A DNA stretch of 64,000 bases from CBDIHH01 sp965279095. GTDB taxonomy: Bacteria > Pseudomonadota > Alphaproteobacteria > Caulobacterales > Caulobacteraceae. Below are positions 19,924-28,541 of the stretch, one piece after another; the first letter of the stretch is position 1; the number at the start of each line of letters is the position of its first letter. The stretch is from the NCBI GenBank assembly GCA_965279095.1, contig CBDIHH010000005.1, forward strand, positions 124,001 to 188,000, read 5' to 3'. A model generated the notes under the pieces. The model searched no databases, was not told where the DNA came from, and worked only from the letters and a program-made list of their open reading frames with translations. The translations under genes were made by a program, and so were the position numbers.

Positions 19924-21882
19924 ATGAGCACGACGACCACGACCGAGCAGCCCGAAGGCCCCACCGACGGACCCTTGCTCGATCTCACCGACGCAGGCGT
20001 CAAGAAGTTCATCAAACAGGCCAAGGTCCGCGGCTATGTGACGATGGACGAGCTGAACAAGGTGTTGCCTTCCGAGGAGGTCACCTCGGAGCAGATCGAA
20101 GACACCCTGGCCATGCTCAGCGAGATGGGCGTGAACGTCGTCGAGAACGACGAGCAGGAAACCGAGGCCGCCGAGGGCGGCGAGGTGGTGGTGCGCGAAG
20201 AGACCGCGGTCTCCGAAAGCCCCAAGGCCGAGACCTTCGACCGCACCGACGACCCCGTGCGCATGTATCTGCGCGAGATGGGCTCGGTGGAGCTGCTGTC
20301 GCGCGAGGGCGAGATCGCCATCGCCAAGCGGATCGAAGCCGGCCGCGACACCATGATCCGCGGCCTGTGCGAGAGCGCCCTGACCTTCGAGGCCATCATG
20401 GTCTGGCGCGAGGAGCTGGGCGGCGGTCGCATCCTGCTGCGCGAAGTGATCGACCTGGAACAGACCTACGTCGCCGCCAATGGCGCCACCGCCGAGGGCC
20501 TGCCGGTGGTTCCCACCGGTGAAGCGCCGGCCGGAGACGCCGAGCCGGCCGCCGGCGCGGCGGCCGCCGAGGGCGCCGAGGATGGCGAGAACGAGGATGA
20601 CTTCGACGACGGCGCCGGCCCCACGGTGTCGGCCATGGAGAGCGAGCTGCGCGAGGGGGTCATGGCCACCCTCGACACCATCGCCGGCGAATTCGAGGGA
20701 TTCCGCAAGCTTCAGGAGAAACTGGTGGAGCGGCGCCTGTCGGGCGAGGACCTCAGCGACGCCGACCGCAAGGCCTATGTGGAGCGCTCGGGGGCCATCA
20801 TCGGCCAGCTGAAGACCCTAAAGCTCAACAACAACCGCATCGAGGCGCTGGTCGACCAGCTCTACGCCATCAACAAGCGGCTGATGGGCCTGGAAGGCCG
20901 GCTGCTGCGCCTGGCCGACAGCTACGGCATCTCCCGCGGCGAGTTCCTCAAGGCCTATTTCGGCGCCGAGCTGCACCCGGCCTGGACCGACAACGTCAAG
21001 CCCCTGGGGGTCCGCTGGAGCAAGTTCGTCGACAACGACGCCATGCAGATCGCCGACATCCGCCAGGAGGTGGCCATGCTGGCCACCGAGACCGGCGTGC
21101 CGATCGATGACTACCGTCGCATCGTCCAGACGGTGCAGAAGGGCGAACGCGAGGCGCGCCAGGCCAAGAAGGAAATGGTCGAGGCCAACCTGCGCCTGGT
21201 CATCTCCATCGCCAAGAAATACACCAACCGCGGCCTGCAATTCCTTGATCTCATTCAGGAAGGCAACATCGGCCTGATGAAGGCGGTGGATAAGTTCGAA
21301 TACCGCCGCGGCTACAAGTTCTCAACCTACGCCACCTGGTGGATCCGTCAGGCTATCACCCGCTCCATCGCCGATCAGGCCCGCACCATCCGCATCCCCG
21401 TGCACATGATCGAGACGATCAACAAGATCGTCCGCACGAGCCGCCAGATGCTGCACGAGATCGGCCGCGAGCCGACCCCTGAGGAGCTGGCCGAGAAGCT
21501 GGCCATGCCCCTGGAGAAGGTGCGCAAGGTCCTGAAGATCGCCAAGGAGCCGATTTCGCTCGAGACGCCCATCGGCGACGAGGAAGACAGCCACCTGGGC
21601 GACTTCATCGAGGACAAGAACGCCATCCTGCCCATCGATGCGGCGATCCAGAGCAACCTGCGCGAGACCACCACCCGGGTGCTCGCCTCGCTGACCCCCC
21701 GAGAGGAGCGCGTGCTGCGCATGCGGTTCGGCATCGGCATGAACACCGATCACACCCTCGAAGAGGTCGGCCAGCAGTTCTCGGTCACCCGCGAGCGGAT
21801 CCGCCAGATCGAGGCCAAGGCCCTGCGCAAGCTCAAGCACCCGAGTCGCTCGCGCAAACTGCGGTCCTTCCTCGACAGCTGA
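19924..21882 (+). CDS. rpoD: RNA polymerase housekeeping sigma factor (sigma-70)
   Basis: RpoD directs RNA polymerase to vegetative promoters. The 652-residue protein has region 1.1 (about residues 15-90), region 1.2 (DPVRMYLREMGSVELLSREGE), a long non-conserved region with an acidic Ala/Glu-rich insert (about residues 190-240), region 2 with NRGLQFLDLIQEGNIGLMKA and YKFSTYATWWIRQAITR, region 3, and region 4 with the helix-turn-helix TLEEVGQQFSVTRERIRQIE. GGAG ten bases before ATG 19924 supports the start. It lies 79 bases after dnaG. Confidence 0.98.
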   Translation: MSTTTTTEQPEGPTDGPLLDLTDAGVKKFIKQAKVRGYVTMDELNKVLPSEEVTSEQIEDTLAMLSEMGVNVVENDEQETEAAEGGEVVVREETAVSESPKAETFDRTDDPVRMYLREMGSVELLSREGEIAIAKRIEAGRDTMIRGLCESALTFEAIMVWREELGGGRILLREVIDLEQTYVAANGATAEGLPVVPTGEAPAGDAEPAAGAAAAEGAEDGENEDDFDDGAGPTVSAMESELREGVMATLDTIAGEFEGFRKLQEKLVERRLSGEDLSDADRKAYVERSGAIIGQLKTLKLNNNRIEALVDQLYAINKRLMGLEGRLLRLADSYGISRGEFLKAYFGAELHPAWTDNVKPLGVRWSKFVDNDAMQIADIRQEVAMLATETGVPIDDYRRIVQTVQKGEREARQAKKEMVEANLRLVISIAKKYTNRGLQFLDLIQEGNIGLMKAVDKFEYRRGYKFSTYATWWIRQAITRSIADQARTIRIPVHMIETINKIVRTSRQMLHEIGREPTPEELAEKLAMPLEKVRKVLKIAKEPISLETPIGDEEDSHLGDFIEDKNAILPIDAAIQSNLRETTTRVLASLTPREERVLRMRFGIGMNTDHTLEEVGQQFSVTRERIRQIEAKALRKLKHPSRSRKLRSFLDS

Positions 21883-21961
21883 TGCGAACGACCGCCCCCG
21901 CGCCGGCGTGGCGGCGGGGCGGCCCGGATTGACGAGGCGGTAACCGCTCGGCGCCTAGAGA

Positions 21962-21976
21962 CTGTCCACTGGACAG
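21962..21976. promoter_or_regulatory. Near-perfect 15-bp palindrome upstream of the glycosyltransferase gene
   Basis: CTGTCCACTGGACAG is palindromic except at its centre. It sits 97 bases before the GT4 start and 80 bases after rpoD, in a 190-base gap with no gene. It may be an operator or a short RNA stem; no regulator is linked to it here. Confidence 0.35.
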
Positions 21977-22072
21977 GAGACTGCGCGTCGGGCGTCGCTG
22001 ACGTGCAGCCAAGACGCGGTCCGCGCGTTCCATCTAGCCAGTTGGCCAAGCTTGGCCGTGTCGGGGTGCGCC

Positions 22073-24343
22073 ATGACCAATTCCGCCCGCCACATTGTCC
22101 TGCTGGGCAACTTCCCGCCGCGCCGCTGCGGGATCGCCACCTTCACCCACGATGTCTACCGGGCCCTGGAAGCGGCCTGCCCGGACGCCGTGATCGAGGC
22201 GGTCGCCATGACCGACCCGGGCGTGTCGCACGACTACCCCCCGGAGGTCGCCTTCGACATCCGCCAGAACGAGCGCGGGGACTACGCCACCGCGGCGCGG
22301 CGGATCAACGCCCTGGCGCCCGACGTGGTCTGCGTGCAGCACGAATACGGCATCTTCGGCGGGGACGCCGGGGACTACCTGCTGGACCTGCTGGACGCCG
22401 TGAACTGCCCCGTGGTCACCACCCTGCACACGGTGCTGATCGCGCCGGACCTGCACCAGCGGCGGGTGCTGCTGCGCCTGGCCCAGCGGTCGGCCAAGCT
22501 GATCGTCATGGCCGAGAAGGGCCGCGAGATCCTGCGCAAGGTCTATGGGATCGGCGACGGCAAGATCGCCGTCATTCCCCACGGGGCGCCGGACCGGCCC
22601 CTGCTGGACACCGCCCTCGCCAAGCCCCGCTTCGGCCTCGAGGGGAGGGAGGTCGCCCTGACCTTCGGCCTGCTGTCGCCCAACAAGGGGGTGGAGACCA
22701 TGATCCGCGCCCTGCCGCGGATCGCCGCCGCGCGGCCGAAGATCCTGTATCTGGTGCTGGGGGCCACCCACCCCCACCTGGTGGCCCGCGAAGGCGAGGC
22801 CTATCGCGACACGCTGGTCGCCCTGGCCGAGCAACTCGGCGTCGGCGACCATGTCCGCTTCGTGGAGACCTACGTCGGCGACGACGACCTGCTCGACTAT
22901 CTCGCCGCCGCCGACCTCTATGTGACGCCCTATCTGAACGAGGCGCAGATCACCTCGGGCACCCTGACCTTCGCGGTGGCCCTGGGCCGACCGGTGATCT
23001 CCACCCCCTATTGGCACGCCCAGGAGCTGCTCGCCGACGAGCGCGGCGTCCTGGTGCCCTTCGGCGACGCGGACGCCCTGGCCGACGCCGCCATAGCCCT
23101 GCTGTCCGACGACGATCGCCGGGGCCGAATCAGCGCCAACGCCTATGCGGCGGGCCGCACCATGCTGTGGTCGTCCTTGGCCAGCCGCTACCTGGCCCTG
23201 TTCGACGCGGCGGCCACCAGCCCGCTGGTCAATCTCAAGGCCCCGCCGCGCCACGAGCTGCCCGAGCCCCTGCTCAGCGGCGTGCTGCGCCTGACCGACG
23301 ACTGCGGAATCATCCAGCACACCATCCTCGGGGTGCCCGACCGCCAGCATGGCTATTGTCTGGACGACAACGCCCGCGCCCTGATGCTGCTGCATCGCCT
23401 CTCCGAGGGGCGCTTCGCCCCCGGCCATGTGGACGGCCTGGCCACCACCTACGCCGCCTTCGTCCAGCACGCCTGGAACGATGATCGCGGCGCCTTCCGC
23501 AACTTCATGGGCTACGACCGCGCCTGGCGCGAGGAGGTCGGTTCGGACGACAGCTTCGGCCGAGGCTTCTGGGCGGCCTGCGCCACCGCCGCCGGCGCCG
23601 CCCGCAATGACCTCAAGGTCTGGGGCTCGGGCCTCGCCGACCGGGTTCTGCCCTTCGCCGAGCGTCAGGTCTCCCTGCGCACCCGCGCCTTCATCATGCT
23701 GGGCCTGGTGGAGCTGCTGACCGCCCACCCCGGGCACAGCCGCGCCCGCGCCTGTCTGGCCGACTTCGCCGATGTCCTGGAGCTGTCCCTTTCGCGCCAT
23801 GGGGACAGCGCCTGGGAGTGGTTCGAGAACACCCTGTCCTACGACAACGCCCGCCTGCCCGAGGCCCTGATCCGCGCCGGCCAAGTGCTGAACCGCGAGG
23901 CGACCCTTCAGGCCGGCCTGTCGGCCCTGGATTGGCTGTGCCGGATGCAGACGGCCCCTGCGGGTCATTTCCGCCCGGTGGGATCGCGCAGCTTCGGCGC
24001 GCACCGATCGCTGCCGGAAGTTTTCGACCAGCAGCCGCTGGAGGCCTGGTCGACCATCGACGCCTGCGCCTCGGCGTTCAACGTCACCGGCGATCGGCGC
24101 TGGCTGGTCGAGGTGCGCAAGGCCTATGACTGGTATTTCGGGGTCAACGACCTGGGCCTGCGCCTGGCGCAACCCGAGGCGGGCCTTTGCTACGACGGCC
24201 TGACCCCTCACAGTGTCAACCTAAACCAGGGGGCCGAATCGGTGCTGGCGTTCCAGCTGGCCACCTGCGCGGTCCATAAGCTGTCGGGCGCCCTGGTGGC
24301 CGAGCCAACCGAGGACGCGCCCCAGGCGGTCCTGACCATCTGA
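22073..24343 (+). CDS. GT4 glycosyltransferase fused to a C-terminal helical sugar-processing domain
   Basis: Protein of 756 residues. Residues 1 to about 390 are a GT-B glycosyltransferase of family 4: the N-terminal LLGNFPPRRCGIATFTHDVYRAL, VQHEYGIFGGD, IPHGAP, and the donor domain with FGLLSPNKGVETMIRALP and YLNEAQITSGTLTFAVALGRPVI. Residues from about 400 form a second domain rich in Trp, Asp and helices (GYCLDDNARALMLLHRL, WNDDRGAFRNFMGYDR, GDSAWEWFENTLSYDNARLPEAL) that resembles an (alpha/alpha)6 barrel of sugar-processing enzymes. The start ATG 22073 fits the family. It is 31 bases before a GH130 gene, and such pairs are linked to mannoside metabolism. The exact acceptor is unknown. 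Confidence 0.8.
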   Translation: MTNSARHIVLLGNFPPRRCGIATFTHDVYRALEAACPDAVIEAVAMTDPGVSHDYPPEVAFDIRQNERGDYATAARRINALAPDVVCVQHEYGIFGGDAGDYLLDLLDAVNCPVVTTLHTVLIAPDLHQRRVLLRLAQRSAKLIVMAEKGREILRKVYGIGDGKIAVIPHGAPDRPLLDTALAKPRFGLEGREVALTFGLLSPNKGVETMIRALPRIAAARPKILYLVLGATHPHLVAREGEAYRDTLVALAEQLGVGDHVRFVETYVGDDDLLDYLAAADLYVTPYLNEAQITSGTLTFAVALGRPVISTPYWHAQELLADERGVLVPFGDADALADAAIALLSDDDRRGRISANAYAAGRTMLWSSLASRYLALFDAAATSPLVNLKAPPRHELPEPLLSGVLRLTDDCGIIQHTILGVPDRQHGYCLDDNARALMLLHRLSEGRFAPGHVDGLATTYAAFVQHAWNDDRGAFRNFMGYDRAWREEVGSDDSFGRGFWAACATAAGAARNDLKVWGSGLADRVLPFAERQVSLRTRAFIMLGLVELLTAHPGHSRARACLADFADVLELSLSRHGDSAWEWFENTLSYDNARLPEALIRAGQVLNREATLQAGLSALDWLCRMQTAPAGHFRPVGSRSFGAHRSLPEVFDQQPLEAWSTIDACASAFNVTGDRRWLVEVRKAYDWYFGVNDLGLRLAQPEAGLCYDGLTPHSVNLNQGAESVLAFQLATCAVHKLSGALVAEPTEDAPQAVLTI

Positions 24344-24374
24344 CTGCAATCCCCCGGGGGGCTGGGTTTCAAGA

Positions 24375-25655
24375 ATGACCAAGTTGAGTCACTGCCGCGT
24401 GCGGCTGCAAGCCGACCCGTCGCGGGTCGTCATCCGCCCGTTCCACATCGGGGTTGATCCGGCGGCGCCCGATTCGCGGGCCCAGCGGCTCGTGGACGCC
24501 GTCAGTCAGATGGACATGCGCACCGTCCAGGCCGAGCTGGCCCTAGTGACCTTGGACTTCGAGGCGCGCCACTGGCAGACGCGCCAGGTGTTCATGCGCC
24601 GCTTCGAACAGATCCGTCAGGAGGTCGGCATCGACGTGGAGCTGCGCCCCGAGCAACAGGAACTGGTCGGCGCCTATTTCTGCCACGAGTATTCCTACGC
24701 CGCCGCCGCCCTGATGAACCCGTCCGCCGTGCTGCACCCGGACCAGGAGGGGGTTCCCGAAGGCGGCGTGCGCTTCGTCATGTCCCTGCGCGCGGTGGGC
24801 GAGGGGCACATCTCCTCCATCGCCTTCCGCGAGGGTATCCTCGCCCCCAACGGCCGCCTGGACCTGCTGCCCGAGCCCACCTCGGCGGAAGCCGCCGACG
24901 TGGTCGAGGCCAGCCCCGAGCCCGACAGCTCCGGCGCCGTCACTGTGCGCTGCAACGGCAACAGCGCCATCTCCGGCACCGTGCTGTTCCCGATCACCCC
25001 GCAACAGCGCAACGGCCTGGAGGACCTGCGCCTGCTGCGGTTTCAGGACGAGGGCGAGGAGCCGATCTACTACGGCTCCTACACCGCCTATTCAGGCTCG
25101 ATGATCGCCTCGGAACTGCTGATCACCCGCGATTTCAAGAAGTTCCGCCTGCAGCCGATGACCGGGGCCGCGTCGCGCAATAAGGGCATGGGCCTGTTCC
25201 CGCGCCGGGTCGGGGGCGACTACGCCATGATCGGCCGCCAGGACGGCGAGAGCATCTTCTACCTGCGCTCCGACCGCCTGACCCATTGGGAGGAGGGCGA
25301 GAAGATCGCCGCCCCCCGTTACCCCTGGGACCTCGTGCAGATGGGCAACTGCGGCGCCCCCCTGGAAATCGACGAGGGCTGGCTGCTGCTGACCCACGGG
25401 GTGGGGGCCATGCGCCAGTATTCCATCGGCGCCATGCTCCTGGACAAGAACGACCCGCGCAAGGTGCTCGGCCGCACCGTGCAGCCCATGCTGTCGCCCG
25501 CCGACGAGAACCGCGAGGGTTATGTGCCCAACGTCGTCTACAGCTGCGGCGGCATGACGCTGGGGCGCCGGCTGTTCCTGCCCTACGGGGTCGCCGACAG
25601 CTCGGTGGCGTTCTGCTGGGTGGAGCTGGACGATCTCGTCGCCGAGATGCGTTGA
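24375..25655 (+). CDS. Glycoside hydrolase family 130 protein (beta-mannoside phosphorylase/mannosidase type)
   Basis: Protein of 426 residues with the five-bladed propeller features of GH130: YGSYTAYSGSMIASELLITRDFKKFR, GLFPRRVGGDYAMIGRQDGESIFY, YPWDLVQMGNCGAPLEIDEGWLLLTHG and the C-terminal VVYSCGGMTLGRRLFLPYGVADSSVAFCWVEL. Family members phosphorolyse or hydrolyse beta-1,4- or beta-1,2-mannosides, and subgroup residues are needed to choose. It is probably co-transcribed with the upstream GT4 fusion (31-base gap containing a short CCCCCGGGGGG inverted run). No signal peptide, so cytoplasmic. Confidence 0.85.
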   Translation: MTKLSHCRVRLQADPSRVVIRPFHIGVDPAAPDSRAQRLVDAVSQMDMRTVQAELALVTLDFEARHWQTRQVFMRRFEQIRQEVGIDVELRPEQQELVGAYFCHEYSYAAAALMNPSAVLHPDQEGVPEGGVRFVMSLRAVGEGHISSIAFREGILAPNGRLDLLPEPTSAEAADVVEASPEPDSSGAVTVRCNGNSAISGTVLFPITPQQRNGLEDLRLLRFQDEGEEPIYYGSYTAYSGSMIASELLITRDFKKFRLQPMTGAASRNKGMGLFPRRVGGDYAMIGRQDGESIFYLRSDRLTHWEEGEKIAAPRYPWDLVQMGNCGAPLEIDEGWLLLTHGVGAMRQYSIGAMLLDKNDPRKVLGRTVQPMLSPADENREGYVPNVVYSCGGMTLGRRLFLPYGVADSSVAFCWVELDDLVAEMR

Positions 25656-25721
25656 CCTCGCATCAAGGGGTTTTGTTGCACTGCAATTGCGCCCCTGCCG
25701 CCTAGCCCCTATATGGACCCC

Positions 25722-26078
25722 ATGCTCCTGACGATGATGAAGTCCAAGCTGCACCGCGCGACGGTGACCCAGGCGGACCTCGAATACGAGGGTTCCATCG
25801 CCATCGACCGTGACTTGCTGGACGCGTCGCAGATCCTGCCGCACGAGCAGGTGGACGTGCTCAACATCACTACCGGCGCCCGGTTCACCACCTATGCCAT
25901 CGAGGCGCCCCGCGGCTCGCGGACCATCGGCGTCAATGGCGCGGCCGCCCGCCTGGTGCAGGCCGGCGACAAGGTGATCGTGGTCACCTATGGCCAGATC
26001 GACGCCGCGGAGGCGCGCAACTACAACCCCACTGTCGTGCTGCTGGACGACGACAACAGGCCCAAGAAGGCCGCGTGA
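25722..26078 (+). CDS. panD: Aspartate 1-decarboxylase
   Basis: PanD makes beta-alanine for pantothenate and CoA synthesis. It is made as a proenzyme that self-cleaves at Gly24-Ser25 to form a pyruvoyl cofactor. Starting at ATG 25722 puts the YEGS motif at exactly that position and the start (MLLTMMKSKLHRATVTQADL) aligns with known PanD proteins, so I prefer it to ATG 25713. The 118-residue length and the conserved NGAAARLVQAGDKVIVVTYG core are normal. Its stop overlaps the start of the beta-lactamase-like gene (GTGA). Confidence 0.97.
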   Translation: MLLTMMKSKLHRATVTQADLEYEGSIAIDRDLLDASQILPHEQVDVLNITTGARFTTYAIEAPRGSRTIGVNGAAARLVQAGDKVIVVTYGQIDAAEARNYNPTVVLLDDDNRPKKAA

Positions 26079-26929
26079 CCCGCTGGGCCGCCCTGTGCGG
26101 CGCGGCCGCCGTCGCCATGGCGGGGCTGGTCTCGTGCGATCGCGCCCGGCCCATCGTTCCCCCCGCCAACTTTCCCACCGCCGCGCTCAATGCCTCCATT
26201 GACCGTGACCTGGGCGGTCTCGACACCTGCGTGGTCCTGGCCGATACCCGGTCCGGCGCCATCGTCTACCAGTATGGGGCCCAGAAGGCCTGCATGCGGC
26301 CGCTGCCCCCCTGCGCCACCTTCGACATCGCCAACACCCTCATCGGCCTCGACGCCGGCCTCGTTACGCCGCAGACTGTGTTCAAGTGGGATGGCAAACC
26401 CCAGCCGGCGACGGCTTGGGAGAAGGACGCCAGCCTGGCGACCGCCTTCGGGGAATCCATCGGCTGGTGGCAGCAGGCCCTGGCCGCCCGGATCGGCCCC
26501 GACCGCTACAAGACCGCGCTGAAGGCCTACGACTACGGGTCCGCCGCGCCCGACGGCCCGCTGGAGGCGTTCTGGATGGGCCCGGCCAAGGGGGGCGGCC
26601 TGCAGATCTCGACCCGCGAGCAGGTGGCCTTCCTGCGCCGGCTCTACGGCGACAAGCTGCCCGTCAAGCCCGAGGCGGCGGCCGCCGTCCAGCAACTGCT
26701 GGTCGACGAGACCCGCGGCCAGACGGCGGTGAGCGGCCGCAGCGCCAGCTGCGACAGCGCCGCCGACGGCTCCCGCGGCGTGGGTTGGTGGGTCGGGCGG
26801 ATCAAGGCCCCAGACCGCGACCTGCTGGTCGCCGCCTCGCTGGAGAGCGAGAACGCCGTCCCGGGCTTCGAGATCCAGAACCGCATGAAGGGCGTGCTGA
26901 CGACGGTAGGCCTGCTGCCGCCGTCCTAA
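26075..26929 (+). CDS. Class D beta-lactamase homologue without catalytic residues (lipoprotein)
   Basis: A 284-residue protein with a lipoprotein signal (AMAGLVSC, lipobox LVSC at about residue 21). The rest aligns along its length with OXA-type class D beta-lactamases: VFKWDGKPQPATAWEKDASL, AYDYGS, FWMGPAKGGGLQIS, EQVAFLRRLYGDKLPV and GVGWWVGRIK. The key motifs are changed: Ser-Thr-Phe-Lys reads ATFD (PPCATFDIANTLIGLD), so both nucleophile Ser and Lys are gone; YGN reads YGS; and KTG reads RSA. It is therefore probably a non-hydrolysing, membrane-anchored pseudoenzyme. GTG 26075 overlaps the panD stop, implying coupling. It should not be read as a resistance gene. Confidence 0.8.
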   Translation: MTRWAALCGAAAVAMAGLVSCDRARPIVPPANFPTAALNASIDRDLGGLDTCVVLADTRSGAIVYQYGAQKACMRPLPPCATFDIANTLIGLDAGLVTPQTVFKWDGKPQPATAWEKDASLATAFGESIGWWQQALAARIGPDRYKTALKAYDYGSAAPDGPLEAFWMGPAKGGGLQISTREQVAFLRRLYGDKLPVKPEAAAAVQQLLVDETRGQTAVSGRSASCDSAADGSRGVGWWVGRIKAPDRDLLVAASLESENAVPGFEIQNRMKGVLTTVGLLPPS

Positions 26930-26939
26930 GCCCCCCGCG

Positions 26940-28382
26940 TCAGGCTGCGGGCTTCTTGGTGCTGATCACCTGCAGGCGCATCGTGCCCTTCACCCCGTAG
27001 TCCGCGTTGTCGACCCCGGTCCCGGAGAACTTGATCAGGGGCATGGCGATCATGGCGTCGAAGGCGCCGTGCTGGTTGACCCAGCCCGTGCCCACGTGCA
27101 GGCGCGAGACCACCTCGGCCCCCCGGTCGAGGTCCGCCGTCCACACCGAGCCGGTCAGGCCGTAGGGGCCGCCGTTGACCAGGTCGATCACCGCGTCCAG
27201 GTCGTCGTAGGCGATCACCGGCACCACCGGTCCGAACTGCTCCTCGTCCACCAGCCGCACGCCGTCCTTCAGGCCCGCCACCACCGTGGGGGGATAGAAG
27301 TAGCCGTCGCCGGGCAGGGGCGCGCCCCCAGTGAGGATCTTGCCGCCGGCGGCGCGGGCGTCGTCGACGATCGCGCAGACCTTGTCGAACTGAGCCTTGT
27401 TCTGGATTGGCCCCATCTGCACGCCGGGCTCGAAGCCCTGGCCGATCCTGACCTGCTCGGCGGCGGCCACCAGGGCCGCGCAAAATTCGTCGTAGCGGTC
27501 GGTGGGCACATAGACGCGCTTGATGCCCGCGCAGAACTGGCCGCAGTTGGCCAGGCCGACGTTGACGGTCCAGGTCACCAGGTCGGGAATTGAGCCGTCC
27601 GGCAGGAGGATGGCCGCGTCATTGCCGCCCAGCTCCAGCGTCAGCGGGCGCAGATAGCCGGCGGACTCCCGGGCGATGGCCAGGCCGGTGGCCGTGGAGC
27701 CGGTGAAGGAGATCTTGTCGAAGCCTTTGTGGGCGACCATGGCGGCGCCGGTGGCGCGGCCCCCGCCCAGGACGTTGAACACCCCGGGGGGCAGGATGTC
27801 GCGGCTGATCCGGCCAATCTCCAGCGTGCCCAGCGGGGTCAGTTCGGAGGGCTTCAGCACCACCGTGTTGCCGCTGATCAGGGCGTTCACCACCTTGGTC
27901 ATGCCCAGGATGATGGGGGCGTTCCAGGGGGCGATGGCGCCCACCACGCCCAGGGGGACCCAGTGTTCCACCACGCGGCGGCCGGCGTCGTCGACCAGCA
28001 CCTTGTCGGGCGCCCGCACCGCGCCCAGCATCCGCAGGCGCGTGGCCGTCATGCCGATGCCGGCGCGCGAGCCGGGGAAATGGCCACCCACCTCCATGGT
28101 GTTGATCGCGCCGAGCCAGTCGGCCTCGGCCTCCAAGGCCGTGGCCAGGCGATCGAGATAGGCGGCCCGCTCGTCCCAGCTGAGGGCGGCCCAGGCGGGC
28201 TGGGCCCTGCGGGCGGCCTGGACGGCGCGGTCGATGTCCTCGGCGGAGGCGACGGGGCTGCGCTGGAAGGGCGCCCCGGTGGATGGGTCGATGACGTCGT
28301 CGAAGGCCGATCCGGCCACGGCCTGGCCATCGATGGTGTGGGTGAAGGTGGCCTGCTTCAGCTCGTCCACGGTCTTGGTCAT
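26940..28382 (-). CDS. NAD(P)-dependent aldehyde dehydrogenase
   Basis: A 480-residue ALDH-superfamily enzyme that oxidises an aldehyde to the acid. It shows the cofactor segment GAIAPWNAPIILGMTKVVNAL, KPSELTPLGTLEIGR, the FTGSTATGLAI turn, the general base in TLELGGNDAAI and the catalytic Cys in NCGQFCAGIKRVYV. The late EEQFGPVVPVIAYDDLDAVIDLVN is also standard. The substrate is not evident; the subgroup resembles broad-specificity or betaine-type enzymes. It ends ten bases from the convergent beta-lactamase-like gene and follows the SIMPL gene, from which a stem-loop separates it. Confidence 0.92.
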   Translation of the reverse strand: MTKTVDELKQATFTHTIDGQAVAGSAFDDVIDPSTGAPFQRSPVASAEDIDRAVQAARRAQPAWAALSWDERAAYLDRLATALEAEADWLGAINTMEVGGHFPGSRAGIGMTATRLRMLGAVRAPDKVLVDDAGRRVVEHWVPLGVVGAIAPWNAPIILGMTKVVNALISGNTVVLKPSELTPLGTLEIGRISRDILPPGVFNVLGGGRATGAAMVAHKGFDKISFTGSTATGLAIARESAGYLRPLTLELGGNDAAILLPDGSIPDLVTWTVNVGLANCGQFCAGIKRVYVPTDRYDEFCAALVAAAEQVRIGQGFEPGVQMGPIQNKAQFDKVCAIVDDARAAGGKILTGGAPLPGDGYFYPPTVVAGLKDGVRLVDEEQFGPVVPVIAYDDLDAVIDLVNGGPYGLTGSVWTADLDRGAEVVSRLHVGTGWVNQHGAFDAMIAMPLIKFSGTGVDNADYGVKGTMRLQVISTKKPAA

Positions 28383-28503
28383 CGCGCCCTCGGTGTCGGC
28401 TTGCGGGGTGAGGCCTCGACGGCCTGCGGACCTGTGTTGTCGCCCAGCGCCGCGCCAAGGCCAATGCCGATATCGCCGGCGCCCGACAGGCGTTCTTGGG
28501 CGT

Positions 28504-28532
28504 CGCCCGCTCCCGGCGTGGGGGAGCGGGCG
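28504..28532 (-). terminator. GC-rich stem-loop after the SIMPL gene
   Basis: Arms 28504-28514 and 28522-28532 pair perfectly over 11 bp (core GCCCGCTCCC / GGGAGCGGGC) with a 7-base loop, ten bases beyond the SIMPL stop on the minus strand. There is no T-run, so it is either a weak terminator or an mRNA 3'-end stabiliser. Confidence 0.4.
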
Positions 28533-28541
28533 CCCCGCGCT

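Noticed and set aside
21892..21930. GC-rich hairpin after rpoD as a terminator
   Set aside because: Arms (CCGCCCC / GGGGCGG) are imperfectly placed and no T-run follows.
26075..26929. A beta-lactam resistance gene
   Set aside because: The fold is OXA-like but nucleophile Ser, Lys and the KTG motif are all replaced, so hydrolysis is not expected.
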